Assembly: GCA_028339355.1 (NCBI GenBank)
Contig: JAOLBX010000005.1
Location: 1-64,000 of the forward strand
From: Bacteroidia bacterium
Lineage (GTDB): Bacteria > Bacteroidota > Bacteroidia > NS11-12g > UBA9320
Length of the DNA stretch: 64,000 nucleotides
Direction: 5' to 3'
The first letter of the stretch is position 1; each line of letters opens with the position of its first letter. Made by a program: the position numbers and the translations under genes. A model generated the notes under the pieces. The model ran no database searches and was not told the origin of the DNA. It saw nothing but the letters and a program-made list of their open reading frames with translations. Below, one piece after another: positions 45,319 through 54,728 of the stretch.

Positions 45319-46770
45319 ATGGAATTAGCCGAACATCATAGTATTGCAGACATAAGAAGTATAGTAGATCGTAGAGAGCCAATATCACTTTCTGCAATTG
45401 CCATAGCTAAAATAGAAAAATGCCACACTTACCTGCTCGATAAAGTAGCCCAAGAAGGACCGCCTATTTATGGTGTGAATACCGGGTTTGGTTCGCTTTG
45501 CAATACAGAGATAGAAAGCAAATATCTAAGTCAATTGCAAATAAACTTACTTCGCTCACATGCCTGTGGTGCAGGTGCTTATGTACCTAAGGAGATCGTA
45601 AAACTGATGCTATTGCTCAAAGCACAGAGCTTAAGCTATGGTCATAGTGGAGTGCAGCTAGCTACAGTAGAGAAGTTAATAGAGTTTTATAACAATGATA
45701 CCATTCCTATAATCTACGAGCTTGGAAGTCTCGGAGCTAGTGGAGATTTGGCTCCATTGAGTCATTTGGCATTGCCGCTGATAGGAGAGGGTGAGATATG
45801 GAGAGAAGAAGGTAAAAGAGTAAAGGTAAAAGGAGAAAGCAACACACTTCACTTAGGACCTAAAGAAGGACTAGCACTTATCAATGGAACTCAGTTTATG
45901 CAGGCGTATGGTTTGCATTGCTTGTTCAAATCCAAAGACATATTAAAACGAGCAGACTTGCACGCAGCATTGTGTATAGATGCGTATGACGGACGAAAAG
46001 AACCCTTTTTATTATATAGCCATCAGATACGTCCGCACAAAGGACAGCTTGCTACTGCAAAGGCAGTTCTTGGTCACTTAGAAGGAAGTGAAATACTCAC
46101 TCAAGACAAAGTGCATGTGCAAGACCCGTATAGCTTTAGATGTGTGCCACAAGTGCATGGGGCTAGTAAAGATGCAGTAGACCATGTGTCTGCAGTTTTT
46201 GAAACAGAGATAAACTCGGTGACAGACAATCCCAACGTGTTTCCAGATGAAGACCTAATACTCAGTGCAGGAAACTTTCACGGGCAGCCGCTGGCACTGC
46301 AGCTCGACTATCTAGCCATTGCAATGGCAGAGATAGGCAGTATAGCCGAGCGTAGAATATACAGACTGGTAGAGGGCAAAAGAGGACTTCCTGCATTTCT
46401 TACTGCTAATCCAGGATTGGAGAGCGGACTGATGATAGCACAATATACCGCAGCTAGTATCGTAAGTCAGAACAAACAACTCTGCACACCGAGCAGTGTA
46501 GACAGTATAGAGAGTAGCAATGGACAAGAAGACCATGTAAGTATGGGAGCCAATGCAGCCACCAAGTGTCTTCGTGTAATAGAAAACGTAGAACGTATAC
46601 AAGCCATAGAGCTTCTTACCGCTAGCAAAGGGTTAGAGTTCCGCAGACCACTCAAATCGTCTCCAATACTTGAAGACCTCGTAGCTAAGGTGAAAGCCAT
46701 AGCAGACATAAGCGATGGAGATAAGGTATGGGCCGATGAGGTGGAGAAGCTTCGGTTGAGTTTTCAGTAG
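45319..46770 (+). CDS. hutH: Histidine ammonia-lyase
   Basis: Converts histidine to urocanate and ammonia, first step of histidine use. The MIO prosthetic group forms from Ala-Ser-Gly in GSLGASGDLAPLSH (~residue 140). NTGFGSLCNTEI and the C-terminal HGQPLALQLDYLAIAMAE region complete the active site; aromatic-lyase members differ there. 483 aa is slightly short of the typical ~500, normal here. ATG 45319 is chosen (the longer frame crosses the promoter). The other hut genes are not in the window. Confidence 0.95.
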   Translation: MELAEHHSIADIRSIVDRREPISLSAIAIAKIEKCHTYLLDKVAQEGPPIYGVNTGFGSLCNTEIESKYLSQLQINLLRSHACGAGAYVPKEIVKLMLLLKAQSLSYGHSGVQLATVEKLIEFYNNDTIPIIYELGSLGASGDLAPLSHLALPLIGEGEIWREEGKRVKVKGESNTLHLGPKEGLALINGTQFMQAYGLHCLFKSKDILKRADLHAALCIDAYDGRKEPFLLYSHQIRPHKGQLATAKAVLGHLEGSEILTQDKVHVQDPYSFRCVPQVHGASKDAVDHVSAVFETEINSVTDNPNVFPDEDLILSAGNFHGQPLALQLDYLAIAMAEIGSIAERRIYRLVEGKRGLPAFLTANPGLESGLMIAQYTAASIVSQNKQLCTPSSVDSIESSNGQEDHVSMGANAATKCLRVIENVERIQAIELLTASKGLEFRRPLKSSPILEDLVAKVKAIADISDGDKVWADEVEKLRLSFQ

Positions 46771-46853
46771 GAGAGTTGATTGATGGTGTTTTAGTCATCC
46801 TGAGTGGAGTCGAAGGGTAGACTAAAGTATACTGTAAATACGTTTTAAACCCA

Positions 46854-47126
46854 ATGATAAATATCTCCTTCATAGCCATAGTACTAGCAGCCATAGGATA
46901 CAAGGAGTATAATCCGAGTTTCATTGGGAATTGGAGTTATGCAAGGGATACAACCAGCTGGATAGAGTATACTAAAGATAGTGTCATAGTTCATCATCCA
47001 GATGTACGAAATCGTGAAGGAATTGCATACTCACGTTTCATAGATACACTCACCTATCATATCAATGACTCGATGTCATTTGAAATGGAAATTTACAGAA
47101 AGAATATACGAAAACTAATCCTTTAA
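46854..47126 (+). CDS. Small exported hypothetical protein
   Basis: A 90-aa frame with a hydrophobic N-terminus (INISFIAIVLAAIG) and a mostly polar body with WSYARDTTSWIEYTKDS. It lies 84 nt after hutH on the same strand. No family recognised; the composition is normal for a gene, and the convergent terminator beyond it fits a gene end, but it may not be real. Confidence 0.4.
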   Translation: MINISFIAIVLAAIGYKEYNPSFIGNWSYARDTTSWIEYTKDSVIVHHPDVRNREGIAYSRFIDTLTYHINDSMSFEMEIYRKNIRKLIL

Positions 47127-47209
47127 GATAAAAATTAGTTAACCAGACTCTAATTAAAAAAAGTGCCAGATGATAAAATAGTGTGTGTGCTTCTCGTTTT
47201 TTAGCACAC

Positions 47210-47242
47210 AAAAAAAGGCTACCTCCCCTAAAGGAAGCAGCC
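47210..47242 (-). terminator. Terminator of the metal-uptake-like unit
   Basis: On the minus strand a 10-bp stem GGCTGCTTCC/GGGAGGTAGCC (two G-T) is followed by a run of seven T, just after the stop of the lipoprotein gene at 47268. Confidence 0.7.
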
Positions 47243-47267
47243 CAATATTACTTTGGGAGTAAACTTT

Positions 47268-47831
47268 CTACTCTACTTCGAGTACAAAAGTTACCTCTAC
47301 ATCGGTCTCACCTTTATCACAATCTCCGTCTTTGATACCTGGCTGGTGCTTAAGGTTAACAAGAAGGTCGGTTAACTCTGATGCACCAGTGGAAACACTG
47401 TTTTCTAATCCTATAACTAAATTGTTGTCATCTAAATCTTCCGGAGCTATTGAAACCCCAACACTACTACTCGATATACAAACGAGGTGATCTGTGGCTT
47501 CATCTATAATTTCTTCAGTAATATTCTCAATTTCAGCTGAACTTTCATCAAGAAATCTTAAGGAGAGAGAATATGATCCGTTCGAGATTAACTTTACGGT
47601 ATCAGTTCGGGTTGGGCTATTGCCACCTTCTCCATCTGGGTCTGCAAATTTAAAGATGCTCACATCACTGGGGTCTCCAAGATTAATAAATGTAAGCTCT
47701 ACCGAGGTGATGAGCTCTTCTTCGTTAGGATTAGGTGGATTTACTACATCGTCGTCTTTACAAGATGAGAGAGCTAGGGTGCTAGCCACAATTATGGCTA
47801 GGAATAAGGGATTGAATTTTAATTTGTTCAT
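47268..47831 (-). CDS. Lipoprotein paired with a TonB receptor
   Basis: A 187-aa protein. Lipobox LSSC (LALSSCKDDD) followed by an acidic/proline linker, then a beta-sandwich-like domain (ELITSVELTFINLGD...SVGVSIAPEDL). In databases such proteins are often labelled 'type 1 periplasmic binding domain' by similarity, without function. It lies 8 nt after the receptor gene, so it is its translational partner, presumably on the outer surface. The DDD start and GDCDKGETD tail may bind a cation. Confidence 0.8.
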   Translation of the reverse strand: MNKLKFNPLFLAIIVASTLALSSCKDDDVVNPPNPNEEELITSVELTFINLGDPSDVSIFKFADPDGEGGNSPTRTDTVKLISNGSYSLSLRFLDESSAEIENITEEIIDEATDHLVCISSSSVGVSIAPEDLDDNNLVIGLENSVSTGASELTDLLVNLKHQPGIKDGDCDKGETDVEVTFVLEVE

Positions 47832-47839
47832 GTTGTTTT

Positions 47840-50098
47840 TTAAAAAATATAATTGATTGAAATATAAAAAGATATGCCAAGGTCGTCAGCATAATATCTG
47901 TATCGGTTCATATAATCTCTATATGCCGTGTTTAGTATGTTTTTTATCCCAAAGCTAAAGTGCAATGGAGTCTCTTTGTATTGTGCCCCTATTTCAGTAT
48001 TAATCAAAAAATAGGCATTAGGAGTTTCTGTGAAGTCGTCATCTCTTTCTACTCTATCTTGACGGGCTGTATAGCTAGGGCCTATCCACCAGTATCCGTT
48101 ATGCAATCCAAGCATTTCTGCAAATGTGTATTTCAACCGTCCGCTTACTCGCTGAGCTGGTATTCCAAAGATGAATTGGTCATTTTTGAAGTCTTTGACA
48201 TAGATTAAAGCTACTTGTGCTTCTGCGGTCCAATTGCTCGCCAAACGATAACGTAGGTCTACGTCCATTCCTGTGTAGGTAGCGTCTGTCTGTATGTAAC
48301 GAAATACGGGAAACGCTCCACGAATACTCAATTGAGTCTCGCCTGTAGGTTTCAGATAAATGTAGTTTTTGAAAAAGTGAAAGTATGGTTCTACTTGAAA
48401 ACGCAGCCGATTGTGATTGTAATTTAATGCAGTATTTAGCGAGTAGGAGCGTTCTTGTTTCAGGTTTAGATCTCCAAATTCTAATGCTGCGGATCCGTGA
48501 TGCAAACCGTCACTAAATAGTTCATTGATATCCGGACTTCTAAATCGAGTAGCAGCAGATACATGCATTTTTAAATCCTCACTTAATCTTCTCCATCCGC
48601 TCACGTTGGCACTTACACCATTAAATAAGAATTCCTCGTTTATTAATTCGCTTTTTACAAAGCGGTAGGTGTTTGTATTTTGGAGGTCGTAGCGTACTCC
48701 TCCTTCTAATAAGTAGTGGTTTTTTTCAAGAGTAGCAATGGCATAAGCTCCTGCTTTATATCGCTCATAGTTGGGGATGAAATATCGTCCTTTGAATGTA
48801 TTTTGCTGCCGTTCACCCATAGCCCCATATTGTATTCTCCAGTCATTTATGTGCTTGTCTATTAGTAGGTTAAGCTGATTAGTAATCAGGTTAAGGTCCA
48901 GTGCTGCCTCCTCGCCTCCATTGTGATTGTCAAACTCTTGACGCAAGTTGTTTTGCAATGTGTAGCTCAGTATTATGTGACCAAGTTTTTCACTGTCGTA
49001 TTTCCATTTAAGTTTTCCTGCATAGTGTTGAATAAACTGAGAAGGTGGGTTTATCGTATAGGTAAATGGGCGAGAGATAAACGGAGTATCACTGGCCAAG
49101 GCTCTATTGAGATCTGTAAGGTTGCCAATGTGAGAGGAGGCAAGAATTCCTATCTTTTGTACAAATGCTGAAGCTGTAAGAGAAAACTCATTTTTGTCCT
49201 TGATTAATTGAGTATAGTAGGATCCGCTAAGCTGATAAAATCCCGTATTACTCAAGATATAGTTGGCAGAATTGCCGTCGCCATTTCGTTTTCCATTGAT
49301 AACTAAGCGTTGACCAATGCCCATTTTTTTGTTGTATTTTTCTAGTTTAATACCTAGTTGACCTCCATTAGGATTGGTTACTCCTTTTGCTATTAATGAG
49401 ACTTGTGTGTAGTTTGTATCTCCAAAATTTATTGGCAGAACACGAATTACACCGCCCATTGCATCACCACCATAGCGAAGAGTAGAGGCCCCTTTTATAA
49501 GCTCTATGCTACCTGCACTCAAGGGGTCTATCTCTGGAGCGTGCTCACTGCCCCATTGCTGTCCTTCTTGTTTGCTATCATCATTTATCACTGAAATACG
49601 ATTGCTGTGCATTCCATTGATGATAGGCTTGGCTATAGTTGTGCCAGTTTTTAGAAAACTGACTCCATTAGAGTTTTGTAGAGCGTCACTAAGGCTAACG
49701 GCTGCTAGACGCTCAAGTTTGTTACTGTTAACCGTTTGTATTAGTCGAGCGTCAGGTTCTCTGCTATTTAAGTGTCCGTAGGCAATTATCTCTTGAAAGG
49801 TATGGTCGTGATGCGGCAGGCGTATTATGATAGACGTGTCGCGTCTTAAGCTTATTTTTACTTTTTTGGTATCACATCCTACGTGACTTATCCTGAGGAT
49901 ATGATTCCCTTTGGGTAGGTTTTTAATAATAAATGAGCCATTACCTTCAGACACAACGCCATGATCGGCAACGTCGATAAACGAAAGCCCTAGAGGCTCC
50001 GCAGTTGCACTATCTAGGACTTGTCCTTTAATAGTTACTTGCGTATAAGAAAATGTACTTATACCAAATAGTATGAGCACAGCGAATAACGTTCGCAT
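47840..50098 (-). CDS. TonB-dependent receptor, possible metal importer
   Basis: A 752-aa outer-membrane receptor: signal peptide to residue ~20, CarboxypepD-reg beta domain (TIKGQVLDSATAEPLGLSFIDV), plug (SLSDALQNSNGVSF to GGDAMGGVIRV) and a 22-strand barrel ending NYIF. The plug has QQWGSEHAPEIDP, where HAPEID resembles the plug of ZnuD-type zinc receptors; no vitamin B12 or SusC features are seen and there is no SusD. The upstream His/Cys-rich secreted gene points to a transition metal. Confidence 0.9.
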   Translation of the reverse strand: MRTLFAVLILFGISTFSYTQVTIKGQVLDSATAEPLGLSFIDVADHGVVSEGNGSFIIKNLPKGNHILRISHVGCDTKKVKISLRRDTSIIIRLPHHDHTFQEIIAYGHLNSREPDARLIQTVNSNKLERLAAVSLSDALQNSNGVSFLKTGTTIAKPIINGMHSNRISVINDDSKQEGQQWGSEHAPEIDPLSAGSIELIKGASTLRYGGDAMGGVIRVLPINFGDTNYTQVSLIAKGVTNPNGGQLGIKLEKYNKKMGIGQRLVINGKRNGDGNSANYILSNTGFYQLSGSYYTQLIKDKNEFSLTASAFVQKIGILASSHIGNLTDLNRALASDTPFISRPFTYTINPPSQFIQHYAGKLKWKYDSEKLGHIILSYTLQNNLRQEFDNHNGGEEAALDLNLITNQLNLLIDKHINDWRIQYGAMGERQQNTFKGRYFIPNYERYKAGAYAIATLEKNHYLLEGGVRYDLQNTNTYRFVKSELINEEFLFNGVSANVSGWRRLSEDLKMHVSAATRFRSPDINELFSDGLHHGSAALEFGDLNLKQERSYSLNTALNYNHNRLRFQVEPYFHFFKNYIYLKPTGETQLSIRGAFPVFRYIQTDATYTGMDVDLRYRLASNWTAEAQVALIYVKDFKNDQFIFGIPAQRVSGRLKYTFAEMLGLHNGYWWIGPSYTARQDRVERDDDFTETPNAYFLINTEIGAQYKETPLHFSFGIKNILNTAYRDYMNRYRYYADDLGISFYISINYIF

Positions 50099-50150
50099 TA
50101 TTTTTAAGATTTAAGAAATGAATTTTGGAAAAAGAACCTCAGGAGTGTTA

Positions 50151-50453
50151 CTAAACGAAAGGAGGAGCTCTTCCGAGTGTTTTGCTGTGTCTAGAAATAA
50201 AGATACGAGATAATGGAACAGCTGCATAGTCGTTTTCCCGAGATACAGCAAAGTTTTCTAGTTCTATAGAGTTAATAAAACCATAACTCAGAATAGTCTC
50301 GCATAGCAAGCAATGATGGTGAGCATCATTGGTGCACAGGTGTGTTCCATTTTCATGAGAATGGGTTTCTTCTTGTTCTAGTTGATGTAAAACGCTGCTT
50401 GCACCTACAAAACCTAGGGTTAGAATCAATAATAGGGAAACGAACCGCTTCAC
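50151..50453 (-). CDS. Small His/Cys-rich exported protein
   Basis: A 100-aa protein with signal peptide (LLLILTLGFVGASS). The middle EETHSHENGTHLCTNDAHHHCLLCE has six His and three Cys within about 25 residues, a metal-binding look; the end is GRAPPFV. It is the first gene before the TonB receptor and lipoprotein, separated by 52 nt. Probably binds Zn or Cu in the periplasm. The start is GTG 50453, 5 nt after TAGCTTTG, leaderless. Confidence 0.7.
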   Translation of the reverse strand: MKRFVSLLLILTLGFVGASSVLHQLEQEETHSHENGTHLCTNDAHHHCLLCETILSYGFINSIELENFAVSRENDYAAVPLSRIFISRHSKTLGRAPPFV

Positions 50454-50458
50454 AGCCG

Positions 50459-50466
50459 CAAAGCTA
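50459..50466 (-). promoter_or_regulatory. Promoter of the metal-uptake-like unit
   Basis: TAGCTTTG on the minus strand, perfect match, 5 nt before the GTG of the His-rich protein. Confidence 0.6.
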
Positions 50467-50483
50467 ATTTATAGTTTGTTTTT

Positions 50484-51977
50484 TCAAGTATTTTTAATCT
50501 TTTCTTTTCTCGGATAAACCTTGGTAAAGATCCAACCACACAAAAGTGCAATAATAAATGAAGGTGCTAATACATCGAGTTTCTCTATATACGTACCGAT
50601 TCCATCCATAGGTTGCAGTATAAATTTAAAGAAACTCACACTGATAAATCCTGAAATAATACTGGCAATAGCACCTGCTTCGGAGTATGCATCCCAAAAA
50701 AGCGATAGAATGATGACCGGACAGAAACAAGCTGCTATTCCACTCCACCCAAATATCATGACCCAAAATACTTGCCTGTCGGGACTGAAGTATGCCATTG
50801 CAAAAGCTAGCAACAAAGAGAGTACAGCCATTATCAAGGTAACATATCTGGATAACAATGTAAGCTTGTCATCCGAAACATCTGGATGAAATATTTTCTG
50901 GTATAAATCACGAGTTACGGCACTAGAAGCCATTACTAATAGTGAATCTATGGTGGACATGATGGCCGAAAGAACTATCGCTATGTATATTGCTGCTATG
51001 CCTAGCGGTAAGAAATTCTCAGTAATCATATTTAAGACATCAGTTGCCCCAATTCCAAAGACTGCTTCAGGGTCTTGACCTTCTGTCGTAAAGTATACTC
51101 TTGCAAGTATACCTATAGTCACCGCAGCAGCGTCTGTTAGTAAGGTGTAAAATATTGCAACCCACTTTCCTTTATCTATTTCACTTTCACTTTTGATGGA
51201 CATAAAACGCACATACACTTGCGGTGAGCCTAAGAATCCTAGTCCAATCATGGAGAATCCTAGTATTGTTGCGAGGTTGAGCCAAAATCCTTCTCCTCCC
51301 CAAATATTTGTTAGGTTAGGATCAATGCTATGAAGAGTAGATAAAATATTAAGGTTTGAATCTAAGTTGAGGTAGACCACTATGGGCAATAAGACAAGGC
51401 CAAAAAACATTAGCATTCCTTGAAAGAGATCTGACCATACTACGGCTACAAATCCTCCAATGAAAATATAAGCTAAAACTATTAGGAATCCAAGAATGGC
51501 TCCGTGATAGTAGTTCATACCCATCATAGATTCAAAAGCTTTTCCTGTGACATCTATTTGTGTACTCACATATATAACTACAAATATCGAAAGGATAGAA
51601 GCAGCCAATCCTCGGAGAAATTTTGTATTGCTTTTAAAATGACTTTCAAGGTAGTCTGGGACTGTCATAGATTTGTATTTATCTGACTTTCTTTTGAACC
51701 TTTTGGCCATAAATATCCAAGATACTGCAACACCAAGTACTTCTCCCAATACCACCCAATAGGCAGATAGTCCTGCTAAGGCTCCCATTCCTGTAAGCCC
51801 TATGAGTAACCATCCAGATTCACCTGTAGCTCTTGCAGAGAATGCAACTGCCCAAAATCCGATTTTTTTACCCCCTACATAGTAGTCACTGATGTTCTTT
51901 ACTCTTCTAGATGCCATTATTCCTATGAGGAATAGAACCAAGACATATAGTGATAAAGCGATGATTTTTACTAACAT
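50484..51977 (-). CDS. Sodium/solute symporter (SSS, PutP-like)
   Basis: A 497-aa permease with 13 predicted helices. FSARATGESGWLLIGLTGMG and GWSGIAACFCPVIILSLFW are the SSS/PutP substrate and Na signatures, closest in look to proline symporters. It begins 22 nt after the stop of the PLP decarboxylase, so the two form a transcript. In that setting it may carry an osmolyte or amino acid (for example proline, taurine-like compounds); the substrate is inferred, not shown. Confidence 0.92.
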   Translation of the reverse strand: MLVKIIALSLYVLVLFLIGIMASRRVKNISDYYVGGKKIGFWAVAFSARATGESGWLLIGLTGMGALAGLSAYWVVLGEVLGVAVSWIFMAKRFKRKSDKYKSMTVPDYLESHFKSNTKFLRGLAASILSIFVVIYVSTQIDVTGKAFESMMGMNYYHGAILGFLIVLAYIFIGGFVAVVWSDLFQGMLMFFGLVLLPIVVYLNLDSNLNILSTLHSIDPNLTNIWGGEGFWLNLATILGFSMIGLGFLGSPQVYVRFMSIKSESEIDKGKWVAIFYTLLTDAAAVTIGILARVYFTTEGQDPEAVFGIGATDVLNMITENFLPLGIAAIYIAIVLSAIMSTIDSLLVMASSAVTRDLYQKIFHPDVSDDKLTLLSRYVTLIMAVLSLLLAFAMAYFSPDRQVFWVMIFGWSGIAACFCPVIILSLFWDAYSEAGAIASIISGFISVSFFKFILQPMDGIGTYIEKLDVLAPSFIIALLCGWIFTKVYPRKEKIKNT

Positions 51978-51999
51978 ATTTTATTTAATTTTAGATGTG

Positions 52000-53343
52000 T
52001 TAAGTACCTTTCTCCAGTACTTGGAAGAATCCTATAATGTCTTCTTTTGTATTTGTAGCATTTATTGTGACGAGTCTTACAAATTCTTGTCCTTTGAATT
52101 GTCCGTACCCGACCATAAGATTCCCTTCTTCATAAAGTTTTGTGCATAGATCCTTTGGGTCTATGTCTTTATAATTGAAACACACAGATACAGAGTCTGG
52201 AAAGCTGTAAAGCGTGTAATCTTCATTCATCTCACAATATTCTCTTGCTACATCCGCTAGCTCAAACTGATGGTCTACTAGTTCTTCAAGACCATTACTA
52301 CCTATAGATTTCCACAAAGTCCAAAACTTTAGTGCATCATTTCTGCGACCACATTGTATGCTAGTTTTACCTAGATCGTAATCTTCAGCACCTGTTTGGT
52401 AGAGGTATTCAGCTTCGTTAGAGAAAGACTTTACGAGTTGTTCTTTGTGTTTTGTTACAAATATCGAACTGCTCAACGGTGTGCCTAACATTTTATGTGC
52501 ATTGAAGCTAAAGCTATCGCTGCGTTCTGCTCCATTTACCAGATGTTTATATTTCTCGCTGAATATTACAGCACCGCAATAGGCACCGTCTATATGCAGC
52601 CAAATCTTATGTTTTTCGCATATATCGGCTATCGGGTTGATGTCGTCAAATGCTCCAAGAACAGTTGATCCTGCAGTTGCATTTACATAAAAAGGCGTGT
52701 ATCCTTTAGCCAAATCTTCCTCGATAGACTCGAGCAGATGACTTGGTTCCATCTTGCCAAATCTATCATTTCTAATATATCTAATATTGTCTCTACCTAT
52801 TCCAGCAAAAGATGCATTTTTTGGAGTAGAGTAATGTGAAGTTTTTGAAGTATAAAGTATCATGGTTTTTGACACACCTTTTTGCCCTACTAAGGGGTCT
52901 TTTGCGTCCCTACCCATGATTAACCCCATGAAGTTACTCATGCTGCCTCCTGGAGGCATTGTGCCATCTCCATTTTTATAACCTATAAGCCTACAAGTTT
53001 CTTGTATAATGGCCTTTTCAATACCTGCCTGCGGTCCAGCTACCTTGTATGTGTACATACTATTATTGAGCACTACAGCCAACAGATCTCCCAAAACAGC
53101 CTTGGGTTGACGGCCTCCAAATAACTGATTAAAAAACAACTTAGATGAGGTACGAGGAGTATTCAAAGCAACGTCTTCTACTAGCTTTTGCCAATCCCCA
53201 TCAGATAAACCCTCAGCCTGAAAGCCAAGATTTAAATCAGAGTTCACAGTTGAAGTTGAAAAAGGTTTAACGACTGGCTCAGTTTTTTCAGCAGAGAGTA
53301 GTTTTTGGACTAGTTTTTCAAAGAATTGAAGTTCGGTGTGCAT
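52000..53343 (-). CDS. PLP-dependent decarboxylase, cysteine sulfinate/glutamate group (CSAD-like)
   Basis: A 447-aa group II decarboxylase. VNATAGSTVLGAFDDINPIAD, the PLP Asp in LHIDGAYCGAV, Lys284 in FNAHKMLG and CGRRNDALKFWTLWKSIG track animal CSAD/GADL1/GAD rather than bacterial GadB (which has HVDAASGG and HK in GHKFG). Because it is next to a cysteine dioxygenase, decarboxylation of cysteine sulfinate to hypotaurine is the likeliest role; aspartate or glutamate remain alternatives. No extra regulatory domain. Confidence 0.88.
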   Translation of the reverse strand: MHTELQFFEKLVQKLLSAEKTEPVVKPFSTSTVNSDLNLGFQAEGLSDGDWQKLVEDVALNTPRTSSKLFFNQLFGGRQPKAVLGDLLAVVLNNSMYTYKVAGPQAGIEKAIIQETCRLIGYKNGDGTMPPGGSMSNFMGLIMGRDAKDPLVGQKGVSKTMILYTSKTSHYSTPKNASFAGIGRDNIRYIRNDRFGKMEPSHLLESIEEDLAKGYTPFYVNATAGSTVLGAFDDINPIADICEKHKIWLHIDGAYCGAVIFSEKYKHLVNGAERSDSFSFNAHKMLGTPLSSSIFVTKHKEQLVKSFSNEAEYLYQTGAEDYDLGKTSIQCGRRNDALKFWTLWKSIGSNGLEELVDHQFELADVAREYCEMNEDYTLYSFPDSVSVCFNYKDIDPKDLCTKLYEEGNLMVGYGQFKGQEFVRLVTINATNTKEDIIGFFQVLEKGT

Positions 53344-53454
53344 AAAGTATGGTCAAACTTTGAGTTAAAAAATGGATTAAGCAAGATTCCGACTGTTTAA
53401 ATCTAAAAATGGTCGATTTTGTGTGTTTTTGACATGTTTTGATAAAAAATGTGG

Positions 53455-53462
53455 TAGATTTG
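53455..53462 (+). promoter_or_regulatory. Cysteine dioxygenase promoter box
   Basis: TAGATTTG, perfect match, 11 nt before the ATG at 53474; TTTG 53428-53431 is 23 nt upstream, within the accepted -33 spacing. Confidence 0.6.
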
Positions 53463-53473
53463 GCCAAATATTT

Positions 53474-54022
53474 ATGTTTTTTGAACAAAAAGCAGTAGAA
53501 AAGATAGAATCACTTAAAGATTTAACTGAAGCATTATTGGATGGAAGCTATGCAGATGTTTTAAAGCAGGCAGATGATATTAACATACCTCTGAGTGATT
53601 TTGACAAATATACTTTTTGGAACGAAAATCACTATACAAGAAACTGTATTGCAAAAGATGATTTTTTTGAGTTGATTTTATTGTGCTGGGAGCTTGGACA
53701 CAAAACAAAAATTCATTGCCATAATCAACAAGAGTGTTGGGTTAAGGTTATCGAGGGTGGATTTTCAGAATCGATATATGAACAAGCTGAAGAAAGTGAT
53801 CAAATGCAATTTGTAAGTACAGACATTGTATCTCAAAATGAAGTGACCACAGTTGAAAATCATGATGTGTTTCATAGCCTAGAAAATATCAATAGAGGCC
53901 GCTCAATGAGTCTACATCTCTATATGAAACCAATTACACACTGCATGTACTTCGATGAAGAATCAAGAAATCTTAGGAAGGTAGAGTTGTCTTACTACTC
54001 ATTTAGAGGTGAGAAAGTATAG
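53474..54022 (+). CDS. cdo: Cysteine dioxygenase
   Basis: Oxidises cysteine to cysteine sulfinate. Arg56 (YTRN), iron ligands His81 and His83 (IHCHNQQEC) and His134 (FHSLEN), and Tyr150 (SLHLY) correspond to mammalian R60, H86, H88, H140, Y157. Cys88 stands where mammalian Cys93 forms the Cys-Tyr crosslink; most bacterial enzymes have Gly there, so this one looks eukaryote-like. 182 aa from ATG 53474. An upstream frame adds 17 residues across the promoter. It is divergent from the CSAD-like gene. Confidence 0.9.
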   Translation: MFFEQKAVEKIESLKDLTEALLDGSYADVLKQADDINIPLSDFDKYTFWNENHYTRNCIAKDDFFELILLCWELGHKTKIHCHNQQECWVKVIEGGFSESIYEQAEESDQMQFVSTDIVSQNEVTTVENHDVFHSLENINRGRSMSLHLYMKPITHCMYFDEESRNLRKVELSYYSFRGEKV

Positions 54023-54299
54023 AAGAGCACTGATTCGGTAGTAATCAATTAATACTACTTCTTACTATCAACAGAATTAACCTTTTTGATGCGAATCCAT
54101 TAATTATTTATTTTGATAATGTGGGTTAATTTGAGATTTATTTATCAAAAGAAGCGGACTTTGAAGGTTCAAAATATAGAAGATGATATAATAGCTTACT
54201 TTCTTGCTTGACTACCAAATCACGTGAATTATTCCAACATTGAAATATCGCCGTTCATTGCCGTCTGTAAATTTCATCAGGACCATTACAAAGTTTGTT
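54023..54299. other. Gene-free stretch after cysteine dioxygenase
   Basis: About 280 bp with no readable protein, terminator or repeat; A+T-rich. It separates cdo from the broken adhesin remnant. Confidence 0.4.
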
Positions 54300-54626
54300 T
54301 TAGGACGAAGTGAAATCAGGCTCAGGAAGAGCATTTATGTGTACGATACCGCTACTATCGTAAGAGCAGATAGTTCCCTCCATAAGTGTCGTTCTCAACA
54401 GAACGTTTAATAGGCCCGAATCAAGAGGACTGCCCTGATAGTTACTTGAGGCTGTGTCCCACGTCCCAGATATATTCCATTCAACTATACTACCTGCTGG
54501 GATATTGGCTGCACTAAGTTGAACAAATTCGGAAATACAATACTCTGAATCAGAACTTGAAATAGAAACGCTGGGGCATTGAGCTTGAACAGCAAAAAAT
54601 CCTATAAGTGATAGAATGTTAGTAAT
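54300..54626 (-). pseudogene. Remnant of a secreted adhesin N-terminus
   Basis: An open minus-strand stretch of 108 codons with no start codon; an in-frame TAG (54627-54629) sits just before it. It reads ITNILSLIGFFAVQAQCP, the end of a signal peptide, then SSDSEYCISEFVQLSAANIP and GSPLDSGLLNVLLR, the opening module of large gliding-motility/adhesin proteins of Bacteroidota, and stops at DFTSS. Both the start and the rest of the gene are lost. It is next to an intact T9SS-type protein gene, suggesting local loss of a surface-protein neighbour. Confidence 0.65.
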
Positions 54627-54728
54627 CTAATATCTCAAAGTCTCTTATGGAAATGACGTTAAAGATACTTGTTAAATATTAAATATTTAACAAGTATTCA
54701 TAGAGAATGTGACTAGATATTTCAAATT

